From the NCBI RefSeq assembly GCF_002866925.1, contig NZ_PKUQ01000042.1, positions 1-64,000 on the forward strand: a DNA stretch of 64,000 nt. The letters are read 5' to 3'. The notes below the pieces were generated by a model. It saw only the letters and a list, made by a program, of their open reading frames with translations, searched no databases and was not told the DNA's origin. The DNA is from Cohaesibacter celericrescens (lineage in GTDB: Bacteria > Pseudomonadota > Alphaproteobacteria > Rhizobiales > Cohaesibacteraceae). Position 1 is the stretch's first letter. The number at the start of each line of letters is the position of its first letter. Positions 44,606-54,585 of this stretch are shown in pieces. The translations under genes were made by a program, and so were the position numbers.

Positions 44606-45174
44606 ATGACCCAATCTCCGTATCCCCAAAACAAAAAACAAAAATTTATACATCAAACCAATACTAATCAGTATATCCCTCATAAAATCAGGAGCAACCC
44701 TATTTGAACAAGCTTGGACACAAGAGAGAAAATATTCCTAATTCCCTCCCAAACCGTTAGAATTATCGCCTATTCGCTTGCTTTTTTAACAGAATATCTG
44801 AACGATGACACTGCAGATCAAAATTTGAAATCGAAATTTATACTTGCGCAGCACTGAACATTCTTTTTGTTAGTCTGTCCCAAATGATATCAATCTTTCC
44901 GGATCAACGACATTTGTGTAATTGTGGTTTGATGAAACCGTATCCCCAGAATAATAGTTGAACCTAAATATTCTCTTTATAGCGTCTCAATGGTCAAACA
45001 TGCGCGTCTGGGTAAGCCATGCTACAAAAAGAAGCGCTCTTAGCATCGTATCTTTGATTGACTTCACAAGCTGGTTGCTTATGGTTTGCGCCATTATTCG
45101 GGCGGTGTGGATGACCTTTCGATCCGCCAAGCAGAAACAATTCCAAACCCTATGAGAAGCCGAAAGCGAGAGAC
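44606..45174. other. about 570 bp divergent region before dapD
   Basis: No supported gene. A plus-strand frame at 44958-45155 (TTG start) shows no domain. AT-rich and probably carrying promoters for both the transpeptidase gene and dapD. Confidence 0.4.
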
Positions 45175-46029
45175 ATGACCCAAGTTGATCTGGCCGTGCT
45201 AAAAAGCACCATTGAAGCGAGCTTTGAGGTGCGTGATACCATCAGCACCAGCACCCAAGGCGACATACGCGAAGCCGTTGACAAGGCCCTAACGCTTATG
45301 GACAACGGCCATGTTCGTGTGGCTGAGAAAGGCGCTGATGGCAATTGGGTTGTCAATCAATGGCTCAAAATGGCGGTTCTTTTGTCTTTCCGGCTCAACC
45401 CGATGGAAATTATCAAAGGCGGCCCTGGGGATGCAACCTGGTGGGACAAGGTTCCTTCCAAATTTGACGGTTGGGGTGGTCTTGATTTTGAAAAAGCCGG
45501 TTTCCGTGCTGTTCCAAACTGCATTGTGCGTCGCTCGGCCTACATCGGCAAAGGCGTAGTGCTTATGCCATCCTTCGTCAATTTGGGCGCCTATGTAGGC
45601 GACAACGCCATGATCGACACTTGGGCAACCGTTGGCTCCTGTGCGCAGATCGGCAAAAATGTGCATATTTCTGGCGGTGCTGGGATTGGCGGAGTGTTAG
45701 AGCCGTTACAGGCAGGCCCCGTTATCATTGAAGATAATTGCTTCATCGGCGCTCGTGCCGAAGTTGCGGAAGGCGTGATCGTTCGTGAAGGGTCTGTTCT
45801 GTCGATGGGGGTTTACATCGGCGCTTCAACCAAGATTGTCGACCGCGCAACGGGCGAAGTTTTCATGGGCGAAGTTCCTGCCTATTCCGTTGTGGTCCCC
45901 GGCGCGTTACCAGGCAAGCCATTGCCTGACGGCACCCCTGGCCCAAGCCTCTATTGCGCTGTCATCGTCAAGCGCGTGGATGCAAAGACCCGTTCCAAAA
46001 CCTCGATCAACGAGCTGCTGCGCGACTGA
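45175..46029 (+). CDS. dapD: 2,3,4,5-tetrahydropyridine-2,6-dicarboxylate N-succinyltransferase
   Basis: 284 residues. Left-handed beta-helix hexapeptide repeats run from about residue 110 to 230 ([40 protein letters not shown]), the family core. The enzyme adds succinyl from succinyl-CoA in the lysine/diaminopimelate pathway; dapE lies 2 kb downstream. A terminator follows at 46054. Confidence 0.96.
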   Translation: MTQVDLAVLKSTIEASFEVRDTISTSTQGDIREAVDKALTLMDNGHVRVAEKGADGNWVVNQWLKMAVLLSFRLNPMEIIKGGPGDATWWDKVPSKFDGWGGLDFEKAGFRAVPNCIVRRSAYIGKGVVLMPSFVNLGAYVGDNAMIDTWATVGSCAQIGKNVHISGGAGIGGVLEPLQAGPVIIEDNCFIGARAEVAEGVIVREGSVLSMGVYIGASTKIVDRATGEVFMGEVPAYSVVVPGALPGKPLPDGTPGPSLYCAVIVKRVDAKTRSKTSINELLRD

Positions 46030-46053
46030 TCCGACCTTCCATCTTTAAAAGTC

Positions 46054-46085
46054 AAAACCCTGTAGCGCCCGCTGCAGGGTTTTTC
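46054..46085 (+). terminator. terminator after dapD
   Basis: Stem AAAACCCTG ... CAGGGTTTT around a 12-base interior that itself can pair (AGCG/CGCT), followed by a T-run. Confidence 0.88.
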
Positions 46086-46114
46086 TTTGTCGACAGAAAA
46101 GTCAAGAAAAGCGC

Positions 46115-46145
46115 TTGACCTAGAGTGCACTCTAACAATTAAATG
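46115..46145 (+). promoter_or_regulatory. MerR-type promoter with palindromic operator
   Basis: -35 element TTGACC at 46115-46120, perfect palindrome TAGAGTGCACTCTA at 46121-46134 lying in the spacer, and a -10-like TTAAAT at 46139-46144, giving an 18-bp or longer spacer. A dyad between overlong-spaced -35 and -10 boxes is the hallmark of MerR-activated promoters. The regulator encoded at 46324 is the expected ligand. Confidence 0.8.
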
Positions 46146-46179
46146 ATGAGGTCGGACCTCTCAACAAAAGGATGAGATC

Positions 46180-46305
46180 ATGACCGACGTTAAAATATAT
46201 TCCCATTTCCCCTCGCGTGCTCGCTGCGACCAGATAGTGATTGCCCCGATGGCTTGTACTGCCGATGCCCGCATGTGTCGCGACGGCAGCCACGCGCAAA
46301 CATAA
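46180..46305 (+). CDS. 41-residue ORF between MerR promoter and merR-type gene
   Basis: ATG at 46180 preceded by AAAAGGATGA and ended by TAA at 46303. The C-terminal part reads MACTADARMCRDGSHAQT, which resembles the CTxDxxxCPDGSxVGR element of small bacterial secreted proteins, but it stops right where the element would continue. No signal peptide. It may be a remnant or a leader peptide; translation is not shown. Confidence 0.45.
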   Translation: MTDVKIYSHFPSRARCDQIVIAPMACTADARMCRDGSHAQT

Positions 46306-46323
46306 CACTTGTGGAGGGATTGC

Positions 46324-46731
46324 ATGAAGATCGGCGATTTGGCCAACCTATCCGGACTTTCGGTCCATACCATTCGTTACTACGAAAAAGTGGGCCTTTT
46401 GCCCCCTGCCCATCGGGATACTGGCGGGCAGCGGCAATATAGTTCAGAGATTGCGGGCTGGCTTCGGTTTCTCAGACATCTCAAGTCCACGGGCATGGGG
46501 ATTTCTGACATGGTCCGCTATGCGCAATTGCGCGCTAAGGGCACGGAAACAGCGCAAGAGCGTCGTCAAATGCTGGAAATTCAGCGCGACAAGGTCGTTC
46601 AACAAATCGCCCTATTGCAGTCAACACTCCCCATTCTTGACAAGAAGATAGACATATATCGCGATATGGAACGAGCCCATATCATGGAGGCAGACCATGA
46701 CAATCGAAGTAAACCCAAGAAACGCGTCTGA
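46324..46731 (+). CDS. MerR-family transcriptional regulator
   Basis: 135 residues. Winged helix MKIGDLANLSGLSVHTIRYYEKVGLLPPAHR at 1-31, then a dimerisation coiled coil ending DKKIDIYRDMERAHIME. It has no cysteine cluster, so it is not a metal sensor of the MerR/CueR type and fits the group regulating redox or organic-compound responses. ATG at 46324 follows GGAGG. Overlaps the next gene by 35 bp. Confidence 0.92.
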   Translation: MKIGDLANLSGLSVHTIRYYEKVGLLPPAHRDTGGQRQYSSEIAGWLRFLRHLKSTGMGISDMVRYAQLRAKGTETAQERRQMLEIQRDKVVQQIALLQSTLPILDKKIDIYRDMERAHIMEADHDNRSKPKKRV

Positions 46732-47116
46732 AAATAATCTCGAAGCTTTAGAACGAGGTCGCGCCTATTGTGCCGCACATCATCCACATCTGGAAGCGGC
46801 CTTGGCGGATCGGTATGATGCGCGCCTTCCCGGCTTTTCCCAAAGTTTGGTGGAGTGGGCCTATGGACGGCATTATTCCCGCGGTGGGGTAGACGCAAAG
46901 ACCCGCCAGCTGGCAACCATAGCGGCGCTGACTGCGCTGGGTGGCCAGACTGCACCACAGTTGAAAATCAATATTGAGCACAGCCTTGCTGTAGGTGCAA
47001 CTGAACGAGAGATCGTCGAGATCATTTGGCAAATGGCCGTTTATGGCGGACTTCCTGCTGCAATCAATGGCCTCAATGCCGCTATGGATGTTTTTGACGC
47101 GCAGAATGAACAATAA
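46697..47116 (+). CDS. carboxymuconolactone decarboxylase/AhpD-fold protein
   Basis: 139 residues. CMD-domain core WAYGRHYSRGGVDAKTRQLATIAALTALGGQTAPQLKINIEHSLAVGATEREIVEIIWQMAVYGGLPAAINGL. There is no CxxC, so not an AhpD-type peroxidase partner; more like a small decarboxylase-like protein of unknown substrate. Co-translated with the MerR regulator, making it the likely regulated activity. Confidence 0.88.
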   Translation: MTIEVNPRNASENNLEALERGRAYCAAHHPHLEAALADRYDARLPGFSQSLVEWAYGRHYSRGGVDAKTRQLATIAALTALGGQTAPQLKINIEHSLAVGATEREIVEIIWQMAVYGGLPAAINGLNAAMDVFDAQNEQ

Positions 47117-47330
47117 AACTATTGCCACCCGTGGCCATAAGCCAATCGGGCGGCTGTGTCCAACAATCGGAGTCTACAGTGGGGAAAGAGGCAACTCTTT
47201 CTCCATTTCTTTGGAAAAACACTCTATCGTATGAAGGATCATAGACGGTATAGATGAAGCGGGATTAAACTTCATCCAAAGCCTTGAGCCGCTATTCCTT
47301 TTAGAGCGGCAAAGATAATGGGACACTTGC

Positions 47331-47807
47331 ATGACTTTCGACCAGTTGCTGTTCGACAGCCGAGGCACAATCAACCGCAAACAATTCTGGATTGCCCATC
47401 TGCTGCTTTTCCCGCTTGAAATTGGCGCCGCATTTCTATTTCGTGTGCACGAAAATTATCTCTGCTCGATGGACCCCTTCACAACATTGGGTCAGGCCTA
47501 TTATGGCGCATTGGGTGTTATGGCACTGACCTTTTTCTTCATGTGGTATTGTGTAGTGATCAAACGCTTGCGCGCCAGCGGCCGAGGCCATCTCAGCTTT
47601 TTCGCCTATGCCATTCCGATTTTGGTAACGCTCACCGCGTTGGCACCGCACTTCCCGCTGTCTTGTAGTGTCGGCATTGGCGAGCGTGCTATTTATCTGC
47701 TAGCGATCCTTCCCTTCTGGCTTGTCTATTTTATTGATCTGGGCGTGCGAAAAGGGAAAGGCGAAAGGAACCCAAACACACTGGCTCCATCCCCGGATCA
47801 GAATTAG
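47331..47807 (+). CDS. DUF805-like membrane protein
   Basis: 158 residues with four transmembrane helices. The N-terminal FDSRGTINRKQFWIAHLLLFP and IKRLRASGRGHLSFFAYAIP resemble the DUF805 family (the GRINRxxFW and RRLHDxGxSGW elements). Function unknown. Confidence 0.75.
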   Translation: MTFDQLLFDSRGTINRKQFWIAHLLLFPLEIGAAFLFRVHENYLCSMDPFTTLGQAYYGALGVMALTFFFMWYCVVIKRLRASGRGHLSFFAYAIPILVTLTALAPHFPLSCSVGIGERAIYLLAILPFWLVYFIDLGVRKGKGERNPNTLAPSPDQN

Positions 47808-48053
47808 CCGGTTCAACTTTAGACAACCACGGCCTATATCCATCGCAGGCACAAAAGAATGAGGCCGCTGGACATTCTTTGCATGTCGACTTTTCGACAC
47901 CTCGTGCACCGTTTATCAAGACCTCCACCCAAGAGTGTGTTCTTGAAAAGCACTTTTCCAGTTTCGATTGGAATAGGTAACAAACTATAACTTGAAGTAG
48001 TTTTCGCGAGCCCAACCTCGCAAAAATTGCTTTAGATGAAAGCGCTCATAGAC
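47808..48053. other. 246-bp intergenic region before dapE
   Basis: No gene or clear signal seen. Confidence 0.35.
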
Positions 48054-49229
48054 ATGACCAACGCCCCTTCCGCTCTGGATATCGCCCGTAAATTGGTTCA
48101 ATGCCCAAGTGTCACACCTGAAGAGGGCGGTGCACTGGCCTATTTGGATACGCTCTTGAGCCCCGTAGGCTTTCAGGTCCATCGCCCTGTTTTCTCTGAA
48201 AGCGGGACGCCCGATGTGGAAAATCTGTTTGCCAAACTTTCGCATGGCAAAGGCCCACACTTGGTCTTTGCTGGCCACACAGATGTTGTTCCCACTGGCG
48301 ACGAAGGCCTTTGGACTTTGCCCCCTTTCTCAGGTGAAGTAAAAGAAGGCATGCTTTATGGCCGAGGCACTGCCGACATGAAGGGGGGCATTGCTGCTTT
48401 TTCTGCCGCCGTTTTGCAGTATCTAGCAGAGCACGGCGAGCCAGAAGGCAGCATTTCCTTCCTGATCACGGGCGATGAAGAAGGACCGGCGACGAATGGC
48501 ACGGTCAAACTGCTCCAATGGGCTGCCGACAAAGGCGAACACTTTTCTGACGCGATCGTCGGTGAACCAACAAACCCCGACGCAATGGGGGATGCCATCA
48601 AGATCGGCCGTCGTGGTAGCCTGTCCGGGACAATCACAGTGACGGGACATCAGGGCCATGTGGCCTACCCCCATTTAGCCCACAACCCCGTTACCATCAT
48701 GGCGCAAATTGTGTCCAAGATCAGCGCCGCTGTTCTTGACCACGGTACGGATCATTTCCAACCCACCAATCTGGAGTTTATCTCTATAGACGTGGGCAAT
48801 GAGGCCTGGAATTTGATCCCCAAAAAAGCCACGGCTCGCTTTAACGTGCGCCATAATGACCTGTGGGACGCCCAAAAATTGTCCGATTTTGTCATGAAAA
48901 ATGCAAAAGACTGCATTCCATCTTCGGATTTTGACGTGACACTGGGCCTGATACCCAGCAATGCAGACGCCTTCCTGACCCGTTCGGATACATTGATCCA
49001 GAGCTTCAGCGAGTCCGTTAAAAAAATCACCGGAAGAACACCAGAGCATTCCACCGATGGCGGAACATCGGATGCGCGTTTCATCAAGAATTATTGCCCG
49101 GTCATCGAGTTCGGACTTGTCGGCAAAACCATGCATATGATTGATGAACATATCGCCGTCGATGATCTCAAAACCTTGACCGATATCTATTATGATTTTC
49201 TGATGCGCTATTTCCCTCCAAAGGGATAA
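48054..49229 (+). CDS. dapE: succinyl-diaminopimelate desuccinylase
   Basis: 391 residues of the M20 metallopeptidase family. Metal and catalytic residues appear in LVFAGHTDVVPTGD, YGRGTADMKGG, FLITGDEEGPATNGT and the distal HSTDGGTSDARF. Start at 48054 is preferred for similarity in length to DapE; ATG at 48036 is possible. Removes succinate to give LL-diaminopimelate, completing with dapD the succinylase route. Confidence 0.94.
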   Translation: MTNAPSALDIARKLVQCPSVTPEEGGALAYLDTLLSPVGFQVHRPVFSESGTPDVENLFAKLSHGKGPHLVFAGHTDVVPTGDEGLWTLPPFSGEVKEGMLYGRGTADMKGGIAAFSAAVLQYLAEHGEPEGSISFLITGDEEGPATNGTVKLLQWAADKGEHFSDAIVGEPTNPDAMGDAIKIGRRGSLSGTITVTGHQGHVAYPHLAHNPVTIMAQIVSKISAAVLDHGTDHFQPTNLEFISIDVGNEAWNLIPKKATARFNVRHNDLWDAQKLSDFVMKNAKDCIPSSDFDVTLGLIPSNADAFLTRSDTLIQSFSESVKKITGRTPEHSTDGGTSDARFIKNYCPVIEFGLVGKTMHMIDEHIAVDDLKTLTDIYYDFLMRYFPPKG

Positions 49230-49253
49230 ATAGATCGTCAATTGATTAAGCGG

Positions 49254-49284
49254 CGGGGCCTTTTTGCTGGCCCCGTTGTTTTTG
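49254..49284 (+). terminator. terminator after dapE
   Basis: Stem CGGGGCC ... GGCCCCG with loop TTTTTGCT, followed by TTGTTTTTG. Confidence 0.85.
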
Positions 49285-49391
49285 TATCCTTACAGACGCA
49301 TTGGGGAAGAGGTGCTAATGTCTTCTCTTTATCCAGATAGGCTGTTACACAAGCATTCTTGACATGCCAACGCCACGCAACCGGAGCCACG

Positions 49392-49961
49392 ATGCATTAT
49401 ATTCTTTACCATCTGGAACTGGTTTGGGCCTTTGTGCGCGGCAAGGATGAAGCGCTTTATCACATTGATGCCACCCCGCGCGGGCTAAAACTATCGTTTC
49501 TGGCAATCCTGATCGTTGAGCCGCTCGGTTTGTTTTACGCGGCTTTGTTTGGGCATCTCGATAGAGTGCTTTTGTTCCGCGAAGGCGGGTTTTCCTACTA
49601 TATTTTGCAGCTGTTTCTGGATTGGGGCCTTGCTCCGCTCCTCTTTTTTGCCTTCTGCACTGCTTTTGGTTTTCGTGACCGGCTCATCCCGCTGATTGTC
49701 AGCTACAACTGGCTGAGTGTGATCGTTCTGATGATCACTCTGCTCCCCGGAGCGTTGATGACTTCCAATATGGTTGGAGTGGGTATGGCGCTGATGTTGA
49801 TGGTGGCTGTCTATGGCTTTGCGATCTGGGTTTCTTACCGGCTTTACCGCTTTGTGCTGGAGTGCCCACCCACCATGGCGCTGGGGCTATCGATCCTATT
49901 GCTGATCCTGAGCATTGCGTCCGCAGTCATTTTGTCCGATATCACAGAGACCCTGACCTAG
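49392..49961 (+). CDS. conserved membrane protein between dapE and truA
   Basis: 189 residues with about five transmembrane helices (for example LSFLAILIVEPLGLFYAALFG and MALGLSILLLILSIASAVIL) and no known domain. ATG at 49392 follows GGAG by 6 bp. Its 3' end overlaps the end of truA by 4 bp on the other strand. The placement between dapE and truA appears typical for this order; role unknown. Confidence 0.75.
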   Translation: MHYILYHLELVWAFVRGKDEALYHIDATPRGLKLSFLAILIVEPLGLFYAALFGHLDRVLLFREGGFSYYILQLFLDWGLAPLLFFAFCTAFGFRDRLIPLIVSYNWLSVIVLMITLLPGALMTSNMVGVGMALMLMVAVYGFAIWVSYRLYRFVLECPPTMALGLSILLLILSIASAVILSDITETLT

Positions 49962-50752
49962 GCTTTTGGGTGCTCTTCCCATGGCTTTTCAGCAATTACA
50001 TAGTCAGCAGCGTCGGGATAATCAATCTTTTTGAGATAGAGCCCATCGGGTGGGCAAACCGGACCGCATGCACGGCGATCACAGGCTTGCAGTATCTCGG
50101 TAATCCATTCGACAGGCTTGCGGCCAGACCCGACTTCGACCAGAGAGCCAACGAATGAGCGGATCTGGTTATGCAAGAAGGCTCGCGCCGTAGCGTCCAG
50201 AAAGACCCATTCCCCTTCGCGGCTGACCGTTAGTTTTTCCATGGTCCGCATGGGGCTTTTTGCCTGGCAGGCGGTGGCGCGGAAGGTGGTGAAGTCATGA
50301 TGGCCAATTAGCTGGTCAGCGCCCTTTTGCATTAAGTCGATATTGATAGGATAACTATATTGCCACGCGCGGCCCAACTCATAGGTTAGTGGTGCACGGC
50401 GATTGCAAATGCGATAGCGATAGTAACGCTTGGTGGCCGAAAAACGGGCATCAAACTCATCGGTGACCTTCCAACTGTCCAGAATGGCAACCCCGGTATC
50501 CTTGAGGAAATGGTTCAGCGCCTCGCGGATTTTCTCGCTATGCCAGTCGCGTTGCAAATCAAAATGGGCCACTTGCCCATCGGCGTGGACACCAGAATCG
50601 GTCCGCCCCGCGCCAAACACCACGGTCTCTTCGCGGGTGAATTTAAGCAAGGATTTCTCTATCAACCCCATGACACTGGGTGCATTGTCCTGACGTTGCC
50701 ATCCCGAGAAAGGTCGGCCGTCATATTCGATCAGAAGCTTGAAGCGAGGCAT
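49958..50752 (-). CDS. truA: tRNA pseudouridine(38-40) synthase
   Basis: 264 residues. Signature catalytic motif GAGRTDSGVHADGQVAHF with the nucleophile Asp, and the second RYYRYRICNRRAPLTYELGRAW strand. ATG at 50752 sits one base after the fmt stop, implying coupled translation. Isomerises uridines in the anticodon arm. Confidence 0.95.
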   Translation of the reverse strand: MPRFKLLIEYDGRPFSGWQRQDNAPSVMGLIEKSLLKFTREETVVFGAGRTDSGVHADGQVAHFDLQRDWHSEKIREALNHFLKDTGVAILDSWKVTDEFDARFSATKRYYRYRICNRRAPLTYELGRAWQYSYPINIDLMQKGADQLIGHHDFTTFRATACQAKSPMRTMEKLTVSREGEWVFLDATARAFLHNQIRSFVGSLVEVGSGRKPVEWITEILQACDRRACGPVCPPDGLYLKKIDYPDAADYVIAEKPWEEHPKA

Positions 50753-50753
50753 A

Positions 50754-51683
50754 TCAGGCGATGACCTCACCGACCTTGAGATCGGCACCGCGTTGGAAAA
50801 CGTCGGCCTTCATTGCGCCCTTGCCTGCCCGTTGCAGCTCAATGAGACGTACAGCCCCATCGCCGCACGCAACCGTCATCGCTCCGTCAAGCAACGTGCC
50901 TGGCGCACCGGTGCCATCGACCAATTCCGAGCGCAACAGCTTGACGCGCAGAGGCTTGCCCCGAATGGTCATTTCCACCCATGCACCAGGGAACGGCGAC
51001 AGGCCGCGAATGATGTTGTGCACCTCGGCTGCCGGTTTTGAAAAATCAATCCGGCTTTCGGTTTTGTCAATTTTTTTAGCATAGGTCACACCGTCTTCAA
51101 GCTGAGGTTTGGACCCAAGAGCCTCACGGGATAAGGCAGCCAAAGCACGCCCCATCAGGTCTGCACCCAGCACCATCATATGGTCATGCAGATCCTGTGC
51201 GGTCATGGCTTGGCCAATCGCAATGGTCTCTGACATGCAGACATCGCCGGTGTCCAAGCCCACATCCATGCGCATCACCTGCACGGCGGTCTCGGCATCG
51301 CCAGCCATAATGGCACGTTGGATCGGTGCGGCCCCACGCCAGCGCGGCAATTTGGAGCCATGCAGATTGAGGCAGCCATCACGGGGGGCATCCAAAATGG
51401 CTTTGGGTAGCAGCAAACCATAGGCGACCACCACTGCGACATCAACATCCAAAGCGCGGAACTTTTCCTGCTCTTCCTCTGATTTCAATGAGGACGGCGT
51501 GAAAACCGGCAAGCCTAGTTTCTCAGCCGCTTGATGCACGGGGCTTTTGCGTTCTTCCATGCCACGACCGGCGGGACGCGGCGGCTGGCTGTAGACCGCA
51601 ACCACTTCATGGCCCTGACCGACAATTTCCATCAGTGTGGGAACGGAAAAATCCGGGGTGCCCATAAACACGACGCGCAGCAT
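50754..51683 (-). CDS. fmt: methionyl-tRNA formyltransferase
   Basis: 309 residues. N-terminal formyltransferase fold with [16 protein letters not shown], the catalytic segment [21 protein letters not shown] (Asn/His), and D of MDVGLDTGD; a C-terminal OB-like part for tRNA. Makes fMet-tRNA for initiation; lies between def and truA. Confidence 0.96.
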   Translation of the reverse strand: MLRVVFMGTPDFSVPTLMEIVGQGHEVVAVYSQPPRPAGRGMEERKSPVHQAAEKLGLPVFTPSSLKSEEEQEKFRALDVDVAVVVAYGLLLPKAILDAPRDGCLNLHGSKLPRWRGAAPIQRAIMAGDAETAVQVMRMDVGLDTGDVCMSETIAIGQAMTAQDLHDHMMVLGADLMGRALAALSREALGSKPQLEDGVTYAKKIDKTESRIDFSKPAAEVHNIIRGLSPFPGAWVEMTIRGKPLRVKLLRSELVDGTGAPGTLLDGAMTVACGDGAVRLIELQRAGKGAMKADVFQRGADLKVGEVIA

Positions 51684-51726
51684 GGCTCATCCTTGCAGTT
51701 AGTGAAGCGGCAAGATCGAAGGGTGG

Positions 51727-52251
51727 CTAGAGAACACCCTTGTCTTTTTGTTTGGCCAGCTTGGTGAATTTTTTGATCACGCGGTCACGGCGCAGCTTGG
51801 AAATATAGTCGATGAACAAAGCACCATTGAGATGATCCAGTTCATGCTGGGCGCAGGTGGCCAGCAGACCATCGCACATCAATTCTTGATCCTTGCCGAA
51901 CTGATCCAGGAATTTGATCTTGATTTCAGCGGGGCGATCCACCTCGGCATAATATTCAGGGATCGACAAACAACCCTCTTCATAGGTGCTGATCTCGTCC
52001 GAGGACCAGATGATCTCGGGGTTGATCATGCAAATGGGCGACTTCTCCCCCTCCTCTTTGGCACAATCAAGTGTGAAGAGACGACGGCGCACACCGACCT
52101 GTATTCCCGCAAGGCCAATGCCTGGCGCGTCATACATCGTTTCAAACATATTTTCGACGAGACGACGCAAATCATCATCTACGCGTTCGACCGGTGCCGA
52201 TTGCTCTCGCAAGATCGGGTCCGGCAATGTTACTATATCCATTACAGCCAT
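51727..52251 (-). CDS. def: peptide deformylase
   Basis: 174 residues with all three deformylase motifs: [10 protein letters not shown] (GxGxAAxQ type), [10 protein letters not shown] and QHELDHLNG with metal ligands Cys, His, His. ATG at 52251 gives the usual eight residues before LPDP; starts further upstream are possible. Removes the formyl group; paired with fmt. Confidence 0.95.
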   Translation of the reverse strand: MAVMDIVTLPDPILREQSAPVERVDDDLRRLVENMFETMYDAPGIGLAGIQVGVRRRLFTLDCAKEEGEKSPICMINPEIIWSSDEISTYEEGCLSIPEYYAEVDRPAEIKIKFLDQFGKDQELMCDGLLATCAQHELDHLNGALFIDYISKLRRDRVIKKFTKLAKQKDKGVL

Positions 52252-52417
52252 AAAAAGTGACATAAGGCTTTCACGCTGGATCGTCAATCAAAAGGCGATG
52301 TTAAATCCGCGTTTTCTCTCCTTTTAGCGCATTCCTCAACAAGCCCTTTGACGCGTAGCGGCGATCTATGTTCACACTTTGTTTCAATGGGATGCCGAAT
52401 CAATCTATAGTTCCATT

Positions 52418-53689
52418 ATGAATGAAACTGTGATCACTCTTGGCCAACATGGCTTTACTGTCTTTCAGGTGCTAATCGGAGCGATTGGCTTGGTCGGGCT
52501 TTTGCTGGTCGGACTGCTGATCTCACTGTCGCGACAAAGCACCTTGCGCAGCCAAGAGCTCTACGAGGCACAGGAACAGGCGCGAATGCAATCTTTGCAG
52601 GTGGAGGAATTGTCGCGCCTGCAAGCCGCCATGACCGGTCGCATGCAGACAATGTCCGAGATTTTTTCCAGTCGCCAGAGTGAGATGGCGCAAGTGCTTA
52701 CCAATCGCATGGATGGCATGGGACATCGTTTGACCCAGACCGTTAGCAAAAGCTTGACGGATCAGCAAAAAGCCACCGGCGACAACTTGCGAGCGCTGCA
52801 TGAGCGATTGGCCGTCATAGACAAGGCACAAGGCAACATCACCGAGCTTTCTGGGCGGGTGGTCGAATTACAGCAAATCCTTGCCAACAAACAGACACGC
52901 GGCACCTTTGGTCAAGGGCGGATGGAGGCCATTGTCGAGGATGCGCTGCCACCCCACGCCTATGATTTCCAATATACCCTGTCAAACGGCAAACGCCCTG
53001 ATTGTGTCATTCACATTCCCAGTGACAATGCTGTTTTGGTGATTGATGCCAAGTTTCCGCTGGAAGGCTGGAGCGCAGTGAAAGAGGCACAGACACCGGA
53101 AGAAGACAAACAGGCACGCACGCGCTTTCGCAACGATGTCAAAGTGCATATCAAGGCGATTGCCGAGCGCTATTTCATCACTGGAGAGACACAAGAAACC
53201 GCCTTTATGTTTGTACCATCCGAGAGCCTGTTCGCAGATCTGCATGAGCAATTTGAAGACATCGTGCAACTGTCTCATCGCACACGGGTGGTGATTGTCT
53301 CACCCTCTCTGCTGACCCTGTCCATTCAGGTGGTGCAATCCATTCTCAAAGATGCGCGCATGCGTGAGCAGGCCCATATCATTCAGCGCGAGGTCGCATT
53401 GTTGGTCGATGATGTGTCTCGGCTCGACGATAGAGTCAGCAAACTTCAGGCCCACTTTGGTCAAACCGCCAAAGATATAGACCAGATCCTCACATCGACG
53501 GGCAAGATCATCAAGCGGGGGCGTAAGATTGAGGATATTGATGTCAGCGAGGCCGAGCTGGCCGCTGAAACCGTCAGAGCAAGTGAGGCGATTGAAAAAC
53601 CATCTGACATGTCCGAGGCATCTCCCTTTGAAGCCCCGGCGCCCGAACCAGCCAGATCAGGACCATTCGGCATAGCAGGGCCTAAATAG
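52418..53689 (+). CDS. rmuC: RmuC-family DNA recombination protein
   Basis: 423 residues. N-terminal membrane anchor (VFQVLIGAIGLVGLLLVGLLI), a coiled coil of about 130 residues, then the nuclease-like RmuC core: GTFGQGRMEAIVEDALP, DCVIHIPSDNAVLVIDAKFPLEGW (putative Asp and Lys of a PD-(D/E)xK-type site) and MFVPSESLFADLHEQ. The tail is Ala/Glu/Pro-rich. Limits inversions in E. coli; divergent from def with a 166-bp gap. Confidence 0.92.
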   Translation: MNETVITLGQHGFTVFQVLIGAIGLVGLLLVGLLISLSRQSTLRSQELYEAQEQARMQSLQVEELSRLQAAMTGRMQTMSEIFSSRQSEMAQVLTNRMDGMGHRLTQTVSKSLTDQQKATGDNLRALHERLAVIDKAQGNITELSGRVVELQQILANKQTRGTFGQGRMEAIVEDALPPHAYDFQYTLSNGKRPDCVIHIPSDNAVLVIDAKFPLEGWSAVKEAQTPEEDKQARTRFRNDVKVHIKAIAERYFITGETQETAFMFVPSESLFADLHEQFEDIVQLSHRTRVVIVSPSLLTLSIQVVQSILKDARMREQAHIIQREVALLVDDVSRLDDRVSKLQAHFGQTAKDIDQILTSTGKIIKRGRKIEDIDVSEAELAAETVRASEAIEKPSDMSEASPFEAPAPEPARSGPFGIAGPK

Positions 53690-53806
53690 TCATAAAACTG
53701 CAAAGTTTGAAGGGTATTGAGCTACGGGGAGACACCTTGATCCATTTTTTGTGTTTCCATCCGGTGGCTTCCCAATTTCTACTCTTGATTAGAACTGGTG
53801 TGTGTC

Positions 53807-54520
53807 ATGGCTCTTCAAAACCTACCCAAGCATTTGCATTCATTTTCTCAAACGCTTGATACCAGTCCATTGTATCATCTGGGGCGGCGCTACAGCTCTG
53901 ATGGCGTTTTCCTGCCCGAGCCAGGCAATACAGTTGTCTGCCACATCGTCAAGGATTCTATGTCCGCTGAAGCCGTGATTGATGCACGCAGACGCATGCA
54001 AAGCTTGCCGGAATCCGAGAAACTGGCTTATACGGCGGTGTCCAGTCTACATATGACTCTTTTCCAAGGCATCATTGAGTATCGCCGGCACCTACCCTAT
54101 TGGCCGGAGACAATAACGCTAGACACCCCCATTGATGACATGACCACTTTGTTTAAGCGCCGGTTGCACGATTTTGAAAGTCCAGGTCCATTTCAAGTGG
54201 AAGTTGTTGGTGCAACACCGAACGGATTGGAGGTCGCAGGCATTTCGTCGCAAGACCGAGCGGTTATGAAATGCTGGCGCGACCGGTTCGCTGATATTTT
54301 TGGCTATCGTCATCCGGATCACGAGTCCTACAGTTTCCACATCACCTTTGCCTATGTTCTGGACCGATTCAGCGATGACGCGATTGAGATCTGGCAAAAG
54401 GGACTAGCGGAAATTGTCGAAAATCTTCAGGAATGTGCCCCGGTCATTGAACTAGAACCGCCTGCATTTTGCAGCTTCAATGATATGAACCATTTTGAGA
54501 AATTGCAGGTCTTCGAATGA
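53807..54520 (+). CDS. 2H phosphoesterase-like protein (DUF1868 type)
   Basis: 237 residues. Two H-x-T motifs, HMTLFQGI near 81 and HITFAYVL near 181, define the 2H phosphoesterase fold that cleaves cyclic phosphodiester or RNA ends. The N-terminal segment YHLGRRYSSDGVFLPEPGNTVVCH matches the DUF1868 type. ATG at 53807 chosen over an upstream in-frame start. No operon partner. Confidence 0.82.
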   Translation: MALQNLPKHLHSFSQTLDTSPLYHLGRRYSSDGVFLPEPGNTVVCHIVKDSMSAEAVIDARRRMQSLPESEKLAYTAVSSLHMTLFQGIIEYRRHLPYWPETITLDTPIDDMTTLFKRRLHDFESPGPFQVEVVGATPNGLEVAGISSQDRAVMKCWRDRFADIFGYRHPDHESYSFHITFAYVLDRFSDDAIEIWQKGLAEIVENLQECAPVIELEPPAFCSFNDMNHFEKLQVFE

Positions 54521-54585
54521 CGTTGGCTTGTATTGCAGATGTCGCCGCACAGCTGAGCTTAGCAAAACCGGTGGCACATGTTTGA

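Noticed and set aside
44958-45155. 65-residue plus-strand frame before dapD
   Set aside because: TTG start, no ribosome-binding site, no domain; the hydrophobic stretch alone is not enough.
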